Assembly: GCF_000423425.1 (NCBI RefSeq) | Contig: NZ_AUHY01000020.1 | Coordinates: forward strand, 1-45,166 | DNA: 45,166 nt | From: Meiothermus rufus DSM 22234 | Lineage (GTDB): Bacteria; Deinococcota; Deinococci; Deinococcales; Thermaceae | Direction: 5' to 3' | Shown here: positions 19,322 to 27,854 of the stretch, in pieces | How positions within the stretch are numbered: the first letter of the stretch is position 1 | Layout: the number at the start of each line of letters is the position of its first letter | Position numbers and translations under genes: made by a program | The notes under the pieces: model-generated | The model's database searches: none | The model's input: the letters and a program-made list of their open reading frames with translations, nothing else | What the model was told of the DNA's origin: nothing

Positions 19322-20208
19322 GGAGCCACCTCCGGATGGTGTTGGCGTATTTGTTGAAAAACCGCCTCCGCCACGGCCTGGGGGCTGGGGGCCTGGGCCT
19401 GGTACTGCTGGCCACCGTACCAGGCCAAAAGCTCCAGGCCCCCGGCCACCCTTCGGGCATAGGCCCCCAGGGCGAGCTGGCACCCTCCAGCCAGCCGGGC
19501 CATCAGGCCCCGCTCGGCGGCCACGCAGGCCTGGGTCGGGGGGTCGTTTAGGGGTTGCAGCAGGGTTTGCAGCTGGCGGTCTTCGGCGCGGCACTCCAGG
19601 GCTAGGGCCCCTTGGGCCGGAGCCGGCACCAGCTCCTCAGGTTCCAAGAGCCGGGTGTGAAAGGCCGATAGGGCCAGCCCCAGCCGCCGCACCCCCGCAT
19701 GGGCCAACAGGATGGCCTGGTACTCCCCCCGGGCCAGCTTGTCCACCCGGGTCGGCACGTTGCCCCGCAGCTCGGCTAGCTGCAAATCCGGGCGCATCTG
19801 CCGTAGCTGGGCCTGTCGGCGTATGGCGCTGCTACCTAGGCGGGCCCCGGGACATAGCGGCAGGGGTTCCTGGGGGTTCCAGGCCTCGGGGCGGATCAGC
19901 AGCAGCTCACGGGGGTCTTCGCGGGGGGGGATGGCCGCCACCACCAGGCCAGGGGGGCTGGCACTGGGCAGGTCTTTGTGGGAGTGCACCGCCAGATCGG
20001 CGGCACCCGTCAGCACCGCTTCTTGAATGGCTTTGGTGAAGAAACCCTGGCCCTGCATCTGGGCAAAAGGGCGATGCTCCCGGTCACCCTGGGTTTCCAC
20101 CACCACCAGCTCCACCCGTGCGCCTTGGGCCTCGAGCTGGCCCTTGACCCACTCTGCCTGCCATAAGGCCAGCCGGCTCCCCCGGGTGGCCAGGCGCACC
20201 TTAGGCAT
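19306..20208 (-). CDS. hemC: Porphobilinogen deaminase HemC
   Basis: Hydroxymethylbilane synthase that links four porphobilinogens. It is 300 residues. It starts VRLATRGSRLALWQAEWV. The catalytic Asp is in AVHSHKDLPS, and the cofactor-binding Cys is in LMARLAGGCQLALGAY. The ATG at 20208 overlaps the hemA stop. Earlier in-frame starts lie inside hemA and are rejected. Confidence 0.97.
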   Translation of the reverse strand: MPKVRLATRGSRLALWQAEWVKGQLEAQGARVELVVVETQGDREHRPFAQMQGQGFFTKAIQEAVLTGAADLAVHSHKDLPSASPPGLVVAAIPPREDPRELLLIRPEAWNPQEPLPLCPGARLGSSAIRRQAQLRQMRPDLQLAELRGNVPTRVDKLARGEYQAILLAHAGVRRLGLALSAFHTRLLEPEELVPAPAQGALALECRAEDRQLQTLLQPLNDPPTQACVAAERGLMARLAGGCQLALGAYARRVAGGLELLAWYGGQQYQAQAPSPQAVAEAVFQQIRQHHPEVAPCESP

Positions 20209-21361
20209 GGGGCCCCTCCAGCCCGGCGGCCTGCAGGAAGTCCAGGGCCGCCCCGGCCCCGTGTTTGCGGGCCAGGCCCCGCAGGCCCTTGACCGGGAAA
20301 TGGGCAAAGCGGTGAGCCAACCGCTCCAACAGCTCGGGCTCGAGCAGCTCGCCCACAGCTTCCTCCAGGGTGCGCCGGTAGGCTGCCCGCAGGCTCTGGA
20401 TGGCCGGGGCGATGGCCCGTTCGGCCCAGGCAGCTAGGGCCTCTTCCAGCTCTTCAGCGATGATGCGCTCGGCCTGGGCCAGGTGGGCTTGTAGCCGGGC
20501 CCGCCGGGCCTCGCCCAGCCGGCGCAGGGCCTCGAGGTTCAGCAGGTGGGCCGGGTGGCCTTCCAAAGGGGCCACATTCTGCGGTAGCCCAAGGTCCACC
20601 ACTACCCGCAGCCCCGGCTGGCCTTGCAGGAAGGCTGGGCCGATCAGGTGCTCCACCGGGGTAGCCGCCACCAGTCCGTCCAGGGGGGGTGGGGCTTTTA
20701 GGAAGGCTTCTAGCCCCATGGCTTCCGCCCCCAGCTCGGCGGCCAGGGCTTGGGCCTTGTCCAGGCTGCGGTTCACCAGAAGCAGGTGAATCTGGGGGTT
20801 TTCCGCCAGGCTGATGGCGGCCAGGCGGCCCATCTGACCCACCCCCAGCACCGCCACCCGGGCCGGGGTAGGCAGGTGGGCCTCGAGCGCGGGCCGGGCC
20901 AGGCTAAAGAGCGAGGTGTGGGCCGGGGCCAGCGGTACCTCTCGCCGCACCCGCTTGGCTGTGCGCAAAGCTTGCTGGAAGGCGAAGCTGGTCAGCGGCC
21001 CCACCGTGCCCTGTTGGCGGGCCTCCTCGAAGGCCTGGCGTACCTGTTGCATGATCTGATCCTCGCCGGGGTTGAGCGAGTCCAGCGAGGCCGCTACCCG
21101 GCAGAGGTGTTCCAGGGCCGCCTCGCCGACGAAAGCGTAGCCCCGGGGAAGCCCAGGGGGCAGGAGCTCCTGCCGCAGGGTCTCCAGGCTCAGGCCAGGG
21201 GGCAAGGCCAGCACCAGTTCGGCCCGGTTGCAGGTCAGCAGGGGTACCCCCTCGGGTACCCGCGGGGAGGGCCAGGCCTGCTGCAGCCAGGCTGTCCAGG
21301 CCTCGAGGGCCTGGGTGCCCTGGCGTCGTTGTGAGGTTCCGATTAGCGCCAACCGCTCCAT
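20201..21361 (-). CDS. hemA: Glutamyl-tRNA reductase HemA
   Basis: First enzyme of the C5 tetrapyrrole route: reduces glutamyl-tRNA to glutamate-1-semialdehyde with NADPH. It is 386 residues, slightly short. The catalytic Cys44 is in LLTCNRAEL. GEDQIMQQVRQAFEEA and the NADPH fold VLGVGQMGRLAA are present, with a C-terminal dimerisation helix. It is the first gene of the operon and divergent from hemL, whose product uses its semialdehyde. Confidence 0.97.
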   Translation of the reverse strand: MERLALIGTSQRRQGTQALEAWTAWLQQAWPSPRVPEGVPLLTCNRAELVLALPPGLSLETLRQELLPPGLPRGYAFVGEAALEHLCRVAASLDSLNPGEDQIMQQVRQAFEEARQQGTVGPLTSFAFQQALRTAKRVRREVPLAPAHTSLFSLARPALEAHLPTPARVAVLGVGQMGRLAAISLAENPQIHLLLVNRSLDKAQALAAELGAEAMGLEAFLKAPPPLDGLVAATPVEHLIGPAFLQGQPGLRVVVDLGLPQNVAPLEGHPAHLLNLEALRRLGEARRARLQAHLAQAERIIAEELEEALAAWAERAIAPAIQSLRAAYRRTLEEAVGELLEPELLERLAHRFAHFPVKGLRGLARKHGAGAALDFLQAAGLEGPHA

Positions 21362-21373
21362 TCGCTAACCATA
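21362..21373 (-). promoter_or_regulatory. hemA: -10 box of hemA operon, leaderless type
   Basis: On the minus strand TATGGT (21373-21368) lies 6 nt before the hemA ATG, in an AT-rich patch. No ribosome site is present, which fits a leaderless transcript. A convincing -35 at 17 nt was not found. Confidence 0.4.
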
Positions 21374-21524
21374 ATCAATAACGAAAAACCGCTGATGAGT
21401 GTCACAAATCTGTCAGAGTCAGGGCGGGCTTCCCTGCGAGATCAAGTCTGTCCCAAGCCTGGAGTACGTTTATCCTTGGCTCCGGGGTGGCCTGCTGGTA
21501 GGCTTTCGTTTTTTGCAAGATCCC

Positions 21525-21553
21525 TTGCGGCTCCCGGGACACAGTGCTAAGGT
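21525..21553 (+). promoter_or_regulatory. hemL: hemL promoter, leaderless type
   Basis: TTGCGG (21525-21530), a 17-nt spacer and TAAGGT (21548-21553) lie 7 nt before the hemL ATG. No Shine-Dalgarno sequence is present. The layout implies an mRNA that starts at or near the ATG, common in Deinococcota. Confidence 0.6.
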
Positions 21554-21560
21554 GGCCCCC

Positions 21561-22859
21561 ATGAAAACCCAACGCTCAGAGGAGCTTTTCGCCCGGGCCC
21601 AGCAGCTCATCCCTGGGGGGGTCAACTCGCCGGTACGGGCTTTTCGCGCTGTGGGAGGTACTCCCCGCTTTATGGCCCGGGCCCAGGGGGCCTACCTGTG
21701 GGATGCCGATGGCAGCCGGCTGCTGGACTACGTGGGTTCCTGGGGGCCGATGATTCTGGGGCACAACCATCCCCAGGTGCTGGCCGCCATCCAGGAGGCT
21801 GTGCAGGAAGGCCTGAGCTACGGGGCCCCTACCGAACGCGAGGTACGGCTGGCCGAGCGAATTCTGGCCGCCTACCCCAGTTGCCAGAGGGTGCGCCTGG
21901 TCTCCAGCGGCACTGAAGCCACCATGAGTGCCTTGCGTCTGGCCCGTGGCTATACCGGGCGCGAGCTTATCGTCAAGTTTCGTGGCAACTACCACGGCCA
22001 CGCTGACAGCCTGCTGGTGCAGGCCGGTTCGGGCCTGCTTACCGCAGGTGGAGGAACGGCCCAGAGCGCTCCTTCCAGTGCGGGGGTACCTCCGGCTTTT
22101 GCTGAGCGTACCCTGGTGGCCGACTACAACGACCCTGAGGGCCTCGAGGCCCTCTTTGCTGCTCGGGGGGAGGAGATTGCTGCGGTCATCTTCGAGCCAG
22201 TGGTGGGCAACGCCGGGGTGTTGGTGCCCACACCGGCTTTCCTGGAGGCGCTCCACCGCCTGACCCGGCAGTACGGGGCCCTGCTGATTGCCGACGAGGT
22301 AATGACCGGTTTCCGCTTAGCCCCGGGTGGGGCGGTGGAATTGCTGGACCTGAAGCCCGACCTGGTTTGCTGGGGTAAGGTAATTGGCGGAGGTCTGCCG
22401 GTGGGCGCTTATGGCGGACGGGCCGAGATCATGGAGATGGTGGCCCCCAGCGGCCCGGTCTACCAGGCCGGCACCCTGAGCGGCAACCCGGTGGCTATGG
22501 CCGCGGGGCTGGCTACCCTGGAGGCTCTGGCCCAGGACCCGCCCTACGCCCGGCTCGAGGCCTACGGTGCGGCTTTGGAGCAGGGTCTTAGGGAAATCTT
22601 TACCCAGGCTGGGGTGCCAGTGGCCATCAACCGGGTAGGCTCGATGATTACGGTCTTTTTCCGCCCAGGGCCGGTGCACACCTATGCCGAGGCGGTGGCC
22701 TCCGATACCGAGGCCTTCAAGCGCTTCTTCCACGGCCTGCTAGAGCGCGGGGTCTACTGGCCCCCCAGCCAGTTCGAAGCGGCCTTCATCTCGGCTGCCC
22801 ACGGGCCAAGGGAACTCGAGCGTACCCTAGAAGCCGTGCGCGATGTATATTTGGGCTAA
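21561..22859 (+). CDS. hemL: Glutamate-1-semialdehyde aminomutase HemL
   Basis: PLP enzyme that turns glutamate-1-semialdehyde into 5-aminolevulinate, the step after HemA. It is 432 residues. It starts MKTQRSEELFARAQQLIPGG. The signature includes GVNSPVRAF, ADEVMTGFR and the PLP lysine in CWGKVIGGGLPVGAYGG. The ATG at 21561 is chosen from homology and promoter spacing. An upstream frame to 21399 is non-homologous. Confidence 0.97.
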   Translation: MKTQRSEELFARAQQLIPGGVNSPVRAFRAVGGTPRFMARAQGAYLWDADGSRLLDYVGSWGPMILGHNHPQVLAAIQEAVQEGLSYGAPTEREVRLAERILAAYPSCQRVRLVSSGTEATMSALRLARGYTGRELIVKFRGNYHGHADSLLVQAGSGLLTAGGGTAQSAPSSAGVPPAFAERTLVADYNDPEGLEALFAARGEEIAAVIFEPVVGNAGVLVPTPAFLEALHRLTRQYGALLIADEVMTGFRLAPGGAVELLDLKPDLVCWGKVIGGGLPVGAYGGRAEIMEMVAPSGPVYQAGTLSGNPVAMAAGLATLEALAQDPPYARLEAYGAALEQGLREIFTQAGVPVAINRVGSMITVFFRPGPVHTYAEAVASDTEAFKRFFHGLLERGVYWPPSQFEAAFISAAHGPRELERTLEAVRDVYLG

Positions 22860-22918
22860 AAAGAAACCAACTGGGCTGAAGCCACGCTGCCTGTGCAGGT
22901 TGTGCAGTAAAAATGGTG

Positions 22919-22935
22919 CATACGTCATCAGTATG
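22919..22935. repeat. Short inverted repeat upstream of purine-catabolism operon
   Basis: CATAC-N7-GTATG, about 70 bp upstream of the main operator-like repeat and with the same 7-nt spacing. It may be a second, weaker regulator site or chance. Confidence 0.3.
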
Positions 22936-22989
22936 GCCGTTATATGCCCGGTTAGTCCTTGCTTTGTGTAAGGTGAGCAGGGAAAGCCG

Positions 22990-23010
22990 TACATTTGTCG
23001 AAAAAATGTA
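22990..23010. promoter_or_regulatory. 21-bp inverted repeat, likely operator
   Basis: TACATTT (22990-22996) and AAATGTA (23004-23010) form perfect 7-bp arms around a 7-nt spacer. The repeat covers the -35 box of the promoter at 22995-23023, so a dimeric regulator bound here would block RNA polymerase. No regulator gene is adjacent. Confidence 0.6.
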
Positions 23011-23023
23011 TGACGCTTATACT
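22995..23023 (+). promoter_or_regulatory. Promoter of ABC importer/urate operon
   Basis: TTGTCG (22995-23000), 17-nt spacer, TATACT (23018-23023). This is one of the best sigma-70-type matches in the window. The start would be near 23030, giving a short leader with TTTGGAGG before the ATG at 23058. Confidence 0.7.
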
Positions 23024-23057
23024 ATGCCCCAGGCGCACAGCGCCTTTGGAGGTTCGC

Positions 23058-24077
23058 ATGAGAGCAAAAGCCCTTTTTTTCATCGGTCTGCTGCTGGCCG
23101 GATTAGCCCTGGCCCAGCCGCGCACCAACCTGCGCTTTACCCTGGACTTTGCCTTCCAGGGGCCTCAGGCTCCCTTCCTCTTGGCCTTGGATAAGGGCTA
23201 CTACGCCGCCGAGGGGCTCAACGTGACCATTGACCGGGGCTTTGGCTCAGCCGACGCGATTAGCCGTATTGCTGCTGGTAACTATGAGATGGGCTTTGCC
23301 GACATCAACTCCCTCATCGAGTTCAATGTGCGTAACCCCAGCAACCAACTGCTAGCGGTGTTCATGGTTTACAACACCACCCCAGCGGCGGTCTTCGCCC
23401 TCAAGGGTAGGGGCATCAGCCGGCCTGCTGATCTAGTGGGCAAGACCCTAGCCGCACCAGCGGGCGACGCGGGGCGGCGGCTTTTCCCGGTTTTTGCCGA
23501 GGCCACCGGGATAGATGCCAGCCGGGTCAACTTTATCAACGTGGACGTTCCCCTGCGGGAGCCTACCCTAGTACGGGGCCAGGCCGATGCCATCACCGGT
23601 TTTTACTTTACCTCGCTGCTCAATCTTAAGAATCTGGGGGTCAAACCGGAGGACCTGGTGGTTCTGAAGTACGCTGATTTTACCCAGGACCTCTACGGTA
23701 ACGCCGTGGTGGTGCGGCGCGACTTTGCCCAGGCCAACCCGCAGGCGGTTGCAGCTTTCCTGCGGGCGCTGGTGCGGGGTTTCAAGGACGTCATTGCCAA
23801 CCCAGACGAGGGTATCGCTGCGGTCAAGCGCCGCGATGGCCTGATTAACGAAGCCCTCGAGCGCGAACGCCTGGTGTTGGCCTTCAACTCCCACGTGCTG
23901 ACCGCCGATAGCCGGGCTTTTGGGCTGGGCTCGGTACGGCGCGAGCGGATGGAGCGCAATATCCAGGCGGTAAGCAAGGCTTTTGGCCTGCCCGCTACCC
24001 TGCGGCTTGAGCAGCTTTGGACCGACCGCTTTTTGCCACCCATTGCCGAACGCCGGGTGACCGGCTCACTGCGCTAG
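23058..24077 (+). CDS. ABC transporter substrate-binding protein (NMT1/THI5-like)
   Basis: A 339-residue periplasmic solute-binding protein of the NitT/TauT/NMT1 group. The signal peptide is MRAKALFFIGLLLAGLALA with cleavage before Gln. The ligand-binding core has FALDKGYY-like LLALDKGYYAAEGLNV and GFGSADAISRIAAGNYEMGFADIN, the standard first lobe. The family binds nitrate, sulfonates, thiamine precursors, hydantoins and similar small molecules. Since all downstream enzymes degrade urate and ureides, a purine or ureide ligand is the best inference. The ATG at 23058 has TTTGGAGG upstream. It is the first gene of the operon. Confidence 0.9.
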   Translation: MRAKALFFIGLLLAGLALAQPRTNLRFTLDFAFQGPQAPFLLALDKGYYAAEGLNVTIDRGFGSADAISRIAAGNYEMGFADINSLIEFNVRNPSNQLLAVFMVYNTTPAAVFALKGRGISRPADLVGKTLAAPAGDAGRRLFPVFAEATGIDASRVNFINVDVPLREPTLVRGQADAITGFYFTSLLNLKNLGVKPEDLVVLKYADFTQDLYGNAVVVRRDFAQANPQAVAAFLRALVRGFKDVIANPDEGIAAVKRRDGLINEALERERLVLAFNSHVLTADSRAFGLGSVRRERMERNIQAVSKAFGLPATLRLEQLWTDRFLPPIAERRVTGSLR

Positions 24078-24116
24078 GTAGGTGTGCTAAGCTAGGGGAC
24101 ACCGGCTAGGGGAGGC

Positions 24117-24920
24117 ATGGCGTTCATTCAGCTCAGCAACGTTAGCCTGCGCTACGAAAACGGCTACCTGGCGGTGGAGGGGGTCAGCCTCTCCATCGCC
24201 CAGGGGGAGTTTGTGGGCCTGGTGGGCCCTTCGGGCTGCGGCAAGTCCACCCTGCTACGGGTGATCTCGGGGCTGCGTCCGCCCAGCAGCGGGGAGGCCA
24301 CCGTACACGGCCAGCCGGTGCGTGGCCCCATCGCCAGCATCGGGATGGCTTTCCAAAACCCCACCCTGATGCCCTGGCGCACGGTTTTGCAGAACATTTT
24401 GTTGCCCCTCGAGGTCTCTCCCCAGCACAAGTGGGCCTTCCGCCGGAACCCCCAGCCTTACCTCGAGGCAGCCCGCGAGCTGATGGCCTCAGTGGGGCTT
24501 TCCGGCTTTGAAAACGCCCGGGTGTGGGAGCTTTCCGGGGGGATGCAGCAGCGGGCTAGCTTGTGTCGGGCTTTGATTCACCAACCGGAAATCCTTTTAC
24601 TCGACGAGCCTTTTTCCGCTCTGGACGCTTTTACCCGCGAGGAGCTGTGGCAGGCCATGCAGGTGCTCTATCTACAGCGCCGCCCCACCGTGGTGCTGGT
24701 TACCCACGACCTGCGCGAGGCGGTTTACCTGTGCGATACCATCCACACCATGAGCAGCCGCCCGGGCCGCATCGCCTATACCCGCCGGGTAGAGTTTCCC
24801 CGTCCTAGGCCGCTCGAGCTTACCTACCAGGACGACTTCGCCCACATCGTGCGGGAGTTGCGCGAGCAAATTGGTGGAATGCGCACCCAGATTAGCACCC
24901 TGCGGGGGGTGGGCCCATGA
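24117..24920 (+). CDS. ABC transporter ATP-binding protein (NitT/TauT type)
   Basis: A 267-residue ATPase that powers the importer. Walker A is GPSGCGKSTLL, the Q loop is in MAFQNPTLMPWRTV, the signature is LSGGMQQRASL, Walker B is ILLLDEPFSALD and the switch His is in VTHDLREA. The ATG at 24117 follows GGGGAGG. It is coupled to the permease by ATGA. Confidence 0.94.
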   Translation: MAFIQLSNVSLRYENGYLAVEGVSLSIAQGEFVGLVGPSGCGKSTLLRVISGLRPPSSGEATVHGQPVRGPIASIGMAFQNPTLMPWRTVLQNILLPLEVSPQHKWAFRRNPQPYLEAARELMASVGLSGFENARVWELSGGMQQRASLCRALIHQPEILLLDEPFSALDAFTREELWQAMQVLYLQRRPTVVLVTHDLREAVYLCDTIHTMSSRPGRIAYTRRVEFPRPRPLELTYQDDFAHIVRELREQIGGMRTQISTLRGVGP

Positions 24921-25669
24921 GGCGGACCCAGGACACCTTGGCGGCGGTGGGGGCCACGCTGGGGTTGTTTGTGCTTTGGGAACTGGCGGTGCGGCTTTTC
25001 AAAATTCCCCCCTTCGTGCTACCGGCCCCCTCCCAAGCCCTAGAGGCCCTGCGCCCGGTCTGGGGGGCGGTGCTGGGCCACGCCTGGCAGACCCTCTGGA
25101 CCACTCTGGTGGGGTTCGCCCTGGCGGTGGGGGCTGGGGTGCTGCTGGGCGCGGCGGTGGGCACCTCGAGGCCCCTCAATCTGGCCCTTTACCCGCTCTT
25201 GGTGGGTTTCAACAGCGTGCCCAAGGCAGCTTTGGTGCCGGTGCTGGTGCTGTGGTTTGGGATTGGTACGGTGCCGGCCATCCTGACCGCTTTCCTCATC
25301 TCCTTCTTTCCTATTGTGGTCAACGTGGCTACCGGCTTAGCCTCGGTGCCTCCCGAGCTGCGGGAGGTGCTAAAGGTGTTGGGCTCGAGCCGCTTCGAGG
25401 CCTTTACCCGGGTTTCGGTACCCTTCTCCTTGCCCTATTTCTTTGCTTCGCTCAAGGTAGCCATCACCCTGGCCTTCGTGGGCACGGTGATCTCCGAGAT
25501 CGCCGCCTCGCAGAAGGGGATCGGCTACATGATGACTTCAGCCAGCTCCCAGTTCAACGTGCCCTTGGTATTCGGTGGCCTTTTGGTGATTGCCGCCATG
25601 GGCATCGCCTTGTATGGGGTGTTCGCCCTGCTCGAGCGCCGACTGGTGGGCTGGGCCTACCGTAGCTGA
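24917..25669 (+). CDS. ABC transporter permease (NitT/TauT type)
   Basis: A 250-residue inner-membrane permease with about six helices. The EAA coupling loop is seen at ELREVLKVLGSSRFEAFTRVSVPFSLPY. It overlaps the ATPase gene by 4 nt and ends 5 nt before uraD, tying transport directly to purine breakdown. Confidence 0.93.
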   Translation: MRRTQDTLAAVGATLGLFVLWELAVRLFKIPPFVLPAPSQALEALRPVWGAVLGHAWQTLWTTLVGFALAVGAGVLLGAAVGTSRPLNLALYPLLVGFNSVPKAALVPVLVLWFGIGTVPAILTAFLISFFPIVVNVATGLASVPPELREVLKVLGSSRFEAFTRVSVPFSLPYFFASLKVAITLAFVGTVISEIAASQKGIGYMMTSASSQFNVPLVFGGLLVIAAMGIALYGVFALLERRLVGWAYRS

Positions 25670-25674
25670 GCGCG

Positions 25675-26178
25675 ATGATCAACCTAGCCACCCTCAACCA
25701 GCTTTCCCGCGAAGCCTTTGTGAACGCCATCGGCTGGGTTTTCGAGCACTCTCCCTGGGTGGCCGAGCAAGCCTGGGCCCAGCGCCCCTGGTCTAGCCCC
25801 CTGGCCCTCTACCAAAGCCTGGTGGCGGTGGTGCAGGCCGCCCCCCGGGAGGCCCAGCTTGCCCTGATCCGGGCCCACCCCGACCTAGGTAGCAAAGCCC
25901 GCATGGCCCCGGCCTCGGCCCAGGAGCAGCAGGGGGCTGGCCTGGATGCCTTGAGCCCGGAGGAGTACGCCGATCTTCTTGCCCTCAACCAGCGCTACCG
26001 TGAGCGCTTCGGCTTCCCCTTCATCCTGGCGGTGCGGGGTAAGGGCAAGGCCGAGGTCTTTCAGGCCCTGCGCGACCGGCTGCACAACGACCTCGAGGCC
26101 GAGTTCCACACGGCATTGGAACAGATCTACCAGATTGCCCGCTTTCGTCTAGCCGACATTCTACAAGAGGCTATATGA
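25675..26178 (+). CDS. uraD: OHCU decarboxylase
   Basis: Decarboxylates 2-oxo-4-hydroxy-4-carboxy-5-ureidoimidazoline to S-allantoin, the third step after urate. It is 167 residues. The catalytic His is in IRAHPDLGSKA, and the substrate loop is RFGFPFILAVRGK. It overlaps puuD by ATGA. Confidence 0.93.
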   Translation: MINLATLNQLSREAFVNAIGWVFEHSPWVAEQAWAQRPWSSPLALYQSLVAVVQAAPREAQLALIRAHPDLGSKARMAPASAQEQQGAGLDALSPEEYADLLALNQRYRERFGFPFILAVRGKGKAEVFQALRDRLHNDLEAEFHTALEQIYQIARFRLADILQEAI

Positions 26179-27482
26179 ACCCCCTACACCAAGACCGACT
26201 GCGCCTGGTGAAATGGCCCTGGATTCTGGCCATTTTAGCCGTTTTCGCTCTGGGCCTCTACCTGACGCTGGCCAATGGCTGGCAGGCCCACGCCCGGGAG
26301 TGGCTGGGCCTGGTGGTGCGCTGGCTGCACATCATCTACGGCATCGCCTGGATTGGGGCTAGTTTCTACTTCATCTTTTTAGAGAACAGCCTCGAGCGCC
26401 AAGGGGTGCGGCCCGAGCTTTCGGGCAACCTATGGGCCATTCACGGCGGGGGCATCTACTACCTGGAAAAGTACAAGACCGCTCCGGCCCAGCTACCCCG
26501 CACCCTGCACTGGTTCAAGTGGGATGCCTACCTGACCTGGGTCACCGGGTTTTTGCTTTTGGTGATTGTCTACTACGCCGATCCCCGGGCCATTCTGCTC
26601 CCGCCCGGCAGCCCTTTGCCTGCCGGGGTGGCCATCGCCATCGCGGTAGGAAGCCTGGTGCTGGCCTGGTTGGTCTACGCGGGCCTTTCCCGCACCGAGC
26701 TGCTCTACCGTCCGGGGCTATTCTTGTTGGTGGGGGGGCTACTGGTGGCCCTGGCGGCCTGGGGGCTGGGCCAGGTGTTCAGCGGGCGGGGTACCTTTAT
26801 GCACATCGGGGCCATGCTGGGCACCATCATGGCGGCCAATGTCTTTTTTGTCATCATTCCTTCGCAGAAGAAGCTGGTGCAGGCGGCGCAAAAAGGGGAG
26901 GCTCTCGACCCCGGCTTTGTGAACTGGGTGCAGCTTCGTTCCCGCCACAACAACTACCTAACCCTGCCGGTGCTCTTCACCATGATCGCCCACCACTTCC
27001 CCACCACCTATAGCCACGGGGCCCAGTGGCTGATTCTGATACTGCTTTTTGCCGCGGGGGTGGCGGTGCGGCACTTTATCAACGTGACCGAGAAGGCCCA
27101 CCAAAAAACCTTGGTGGAGGGTGGGGCCATGCCTTACCTGCTGGTGCTGGCGGCGGCATTACTCCTGGTGGCCTTCTACCTGACCGCCCCTAAAAAGGCT
27201 CCCGTGGCCACCGAGCCGGTGCCCTTCGCCGAGGTCGAAGCCATCATCCAGGCCCACTGCCAGATGTGTCACGCAACCCGGCCCACCCAGCCCGGCTTCG
27301 CCTCGGCCCCAGGGGGGGTGGTGCTGGAGACCCCGGAGCAGATTGTGGCCTTGGCCCAGAAAATCAAACAGGTGTCGGTGGACAGCCAGTACATGCCCCT
27401 GTTGCTGCCAGGGGTTCCGCCCCTGAGTGAGGCCCAGCGGGCCCGGCTGGGGGCCTGGGTGGCCCAGGGGGCTCCGCGGTAG
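26175..27482 (+). CDS. puuD: Membrane urate oxidase PuuD (cytochrome c-linked)
   Basis: Oxidises urate to 5-hydroxyisourate at the membrane, passing electrons to cytochrome c instead of making peroxide like classic uricase. It is 435 residues. The N-terminal part is the DUF989-type membrane domain with about nine helices and conserved His residues (RWLHIIYGIAWIGASFYF; MIAHHFPTTYSH). The C-terminal domain holds a c-type heme site CQMCH (Cys362, His366). The whole protein matches the PuuD layout. It lies between uraD and uraH, whose products handle its product. Confidence 0.93.
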   Translation: MNPLHQDRLRLVKWPWILAILAVFALGLYLTLANGWQAHAREWLGLVVRWLHIIYGIAWIGASFYFIFLENSLERQGVRPELSGNLWAIHGGGIYYLEKYKTAPAQLPRTLHWFKWDAYLTWVTGFLLLVIVYYADPRAILLPPGSPLPAGVAIAIAVGSLVLAWLVYAGLSRTELLYRPGLFLLVGGLLVALAAWGLGQVFSGRGTFMHIGAMLGTIMAANVFFVIIPSQKKLVQAAQKGEALDPGFVNWVQLRSRHNNYLTLPVLFTMIAHHFPTTYSHGAQWLILILLFAAGVAVRHFINVTEKAHQKTLVEGGAMPYLLVLAAALLLVAFYLTAPKKAPVATEPVPFAEVEAIIQAHCQMCHATRPTQPGFASAPGGVVLETPEQIVALAQKIKQVSVDSQYMPLLLPGVPPLSEAQRARLGAWVAQGAPR

Positions 27483-27493
27483 GATACTGGCGT

Positions 27494-27850
27494 ATGGCCC
27501 GGCTTACGACCCACGTCCTCGATACGGCCCACGGGCATCCGGCCACGGGCCTCGAGCTCGAGCTGTACCGCATCGGCCCTGCGGGCCAGCGCACCCTCGT
27601 GGCCCAGGCCCGCACCAACGCCGATGGCCGCACCGAGGCCCCTTTGCTTTCCGGCGAGACCCTGCCTACTGGGGTCTACGAACTGGTTTTTTATGTGGCG
27701 GCCTACTTCCGTGCCCAGGGGGTTCACCTCCCCGACCCCCCTTTTCTGGATGAGGTGGTGGTGCGCTTTGGTCTGGCCGAGGCCAAGGGCCACTACCATG
27801 TGCCCCTCTTAGTCTCCCCCTACGGCTACAGCACCTACCGTGGGAGTTAG
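27494..27850 (+). CDS. uraH: 5-hydroxyisourate hydrolase
   Basis: Transthyretin-like enzyme that opens 5-hydroxyisourate to OHCU. It is 118 residues. Diagnostic motifs are LTTHVLDTAHGHPA near the N terminus and the C-terminal YGYSTYRGS, which together hold the active-site His, Arg and Ser. There is no signal peptide. A TAGGAT box 8 nt before the ATG could give an internal leaderless start, since no ribosome site is seen in the 11-nt gap after puuD. Confidence 0.95.
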   Translation: MARLTTHVLDTAHGHPATGLELELYRIGPAGQRTLVAQARTNADGRTEAPLLSGETLPTGVYELVFYVAAYFRAQGVHLPDPPFLDEVVVRFGLAEAKGHYHVPLLVSPYGYSTYRGS

Positions 27851-27854
27851 CCCT

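Noticed and set aside
18939-20039. Long plus-strand frame (366 codons) opposite hemD and hemC
   Set aside because: It is antisense to two certain genes, is Pro/Arg/Gly-rich low-complexity translation, and resembles nothing. High GC creates such frames.
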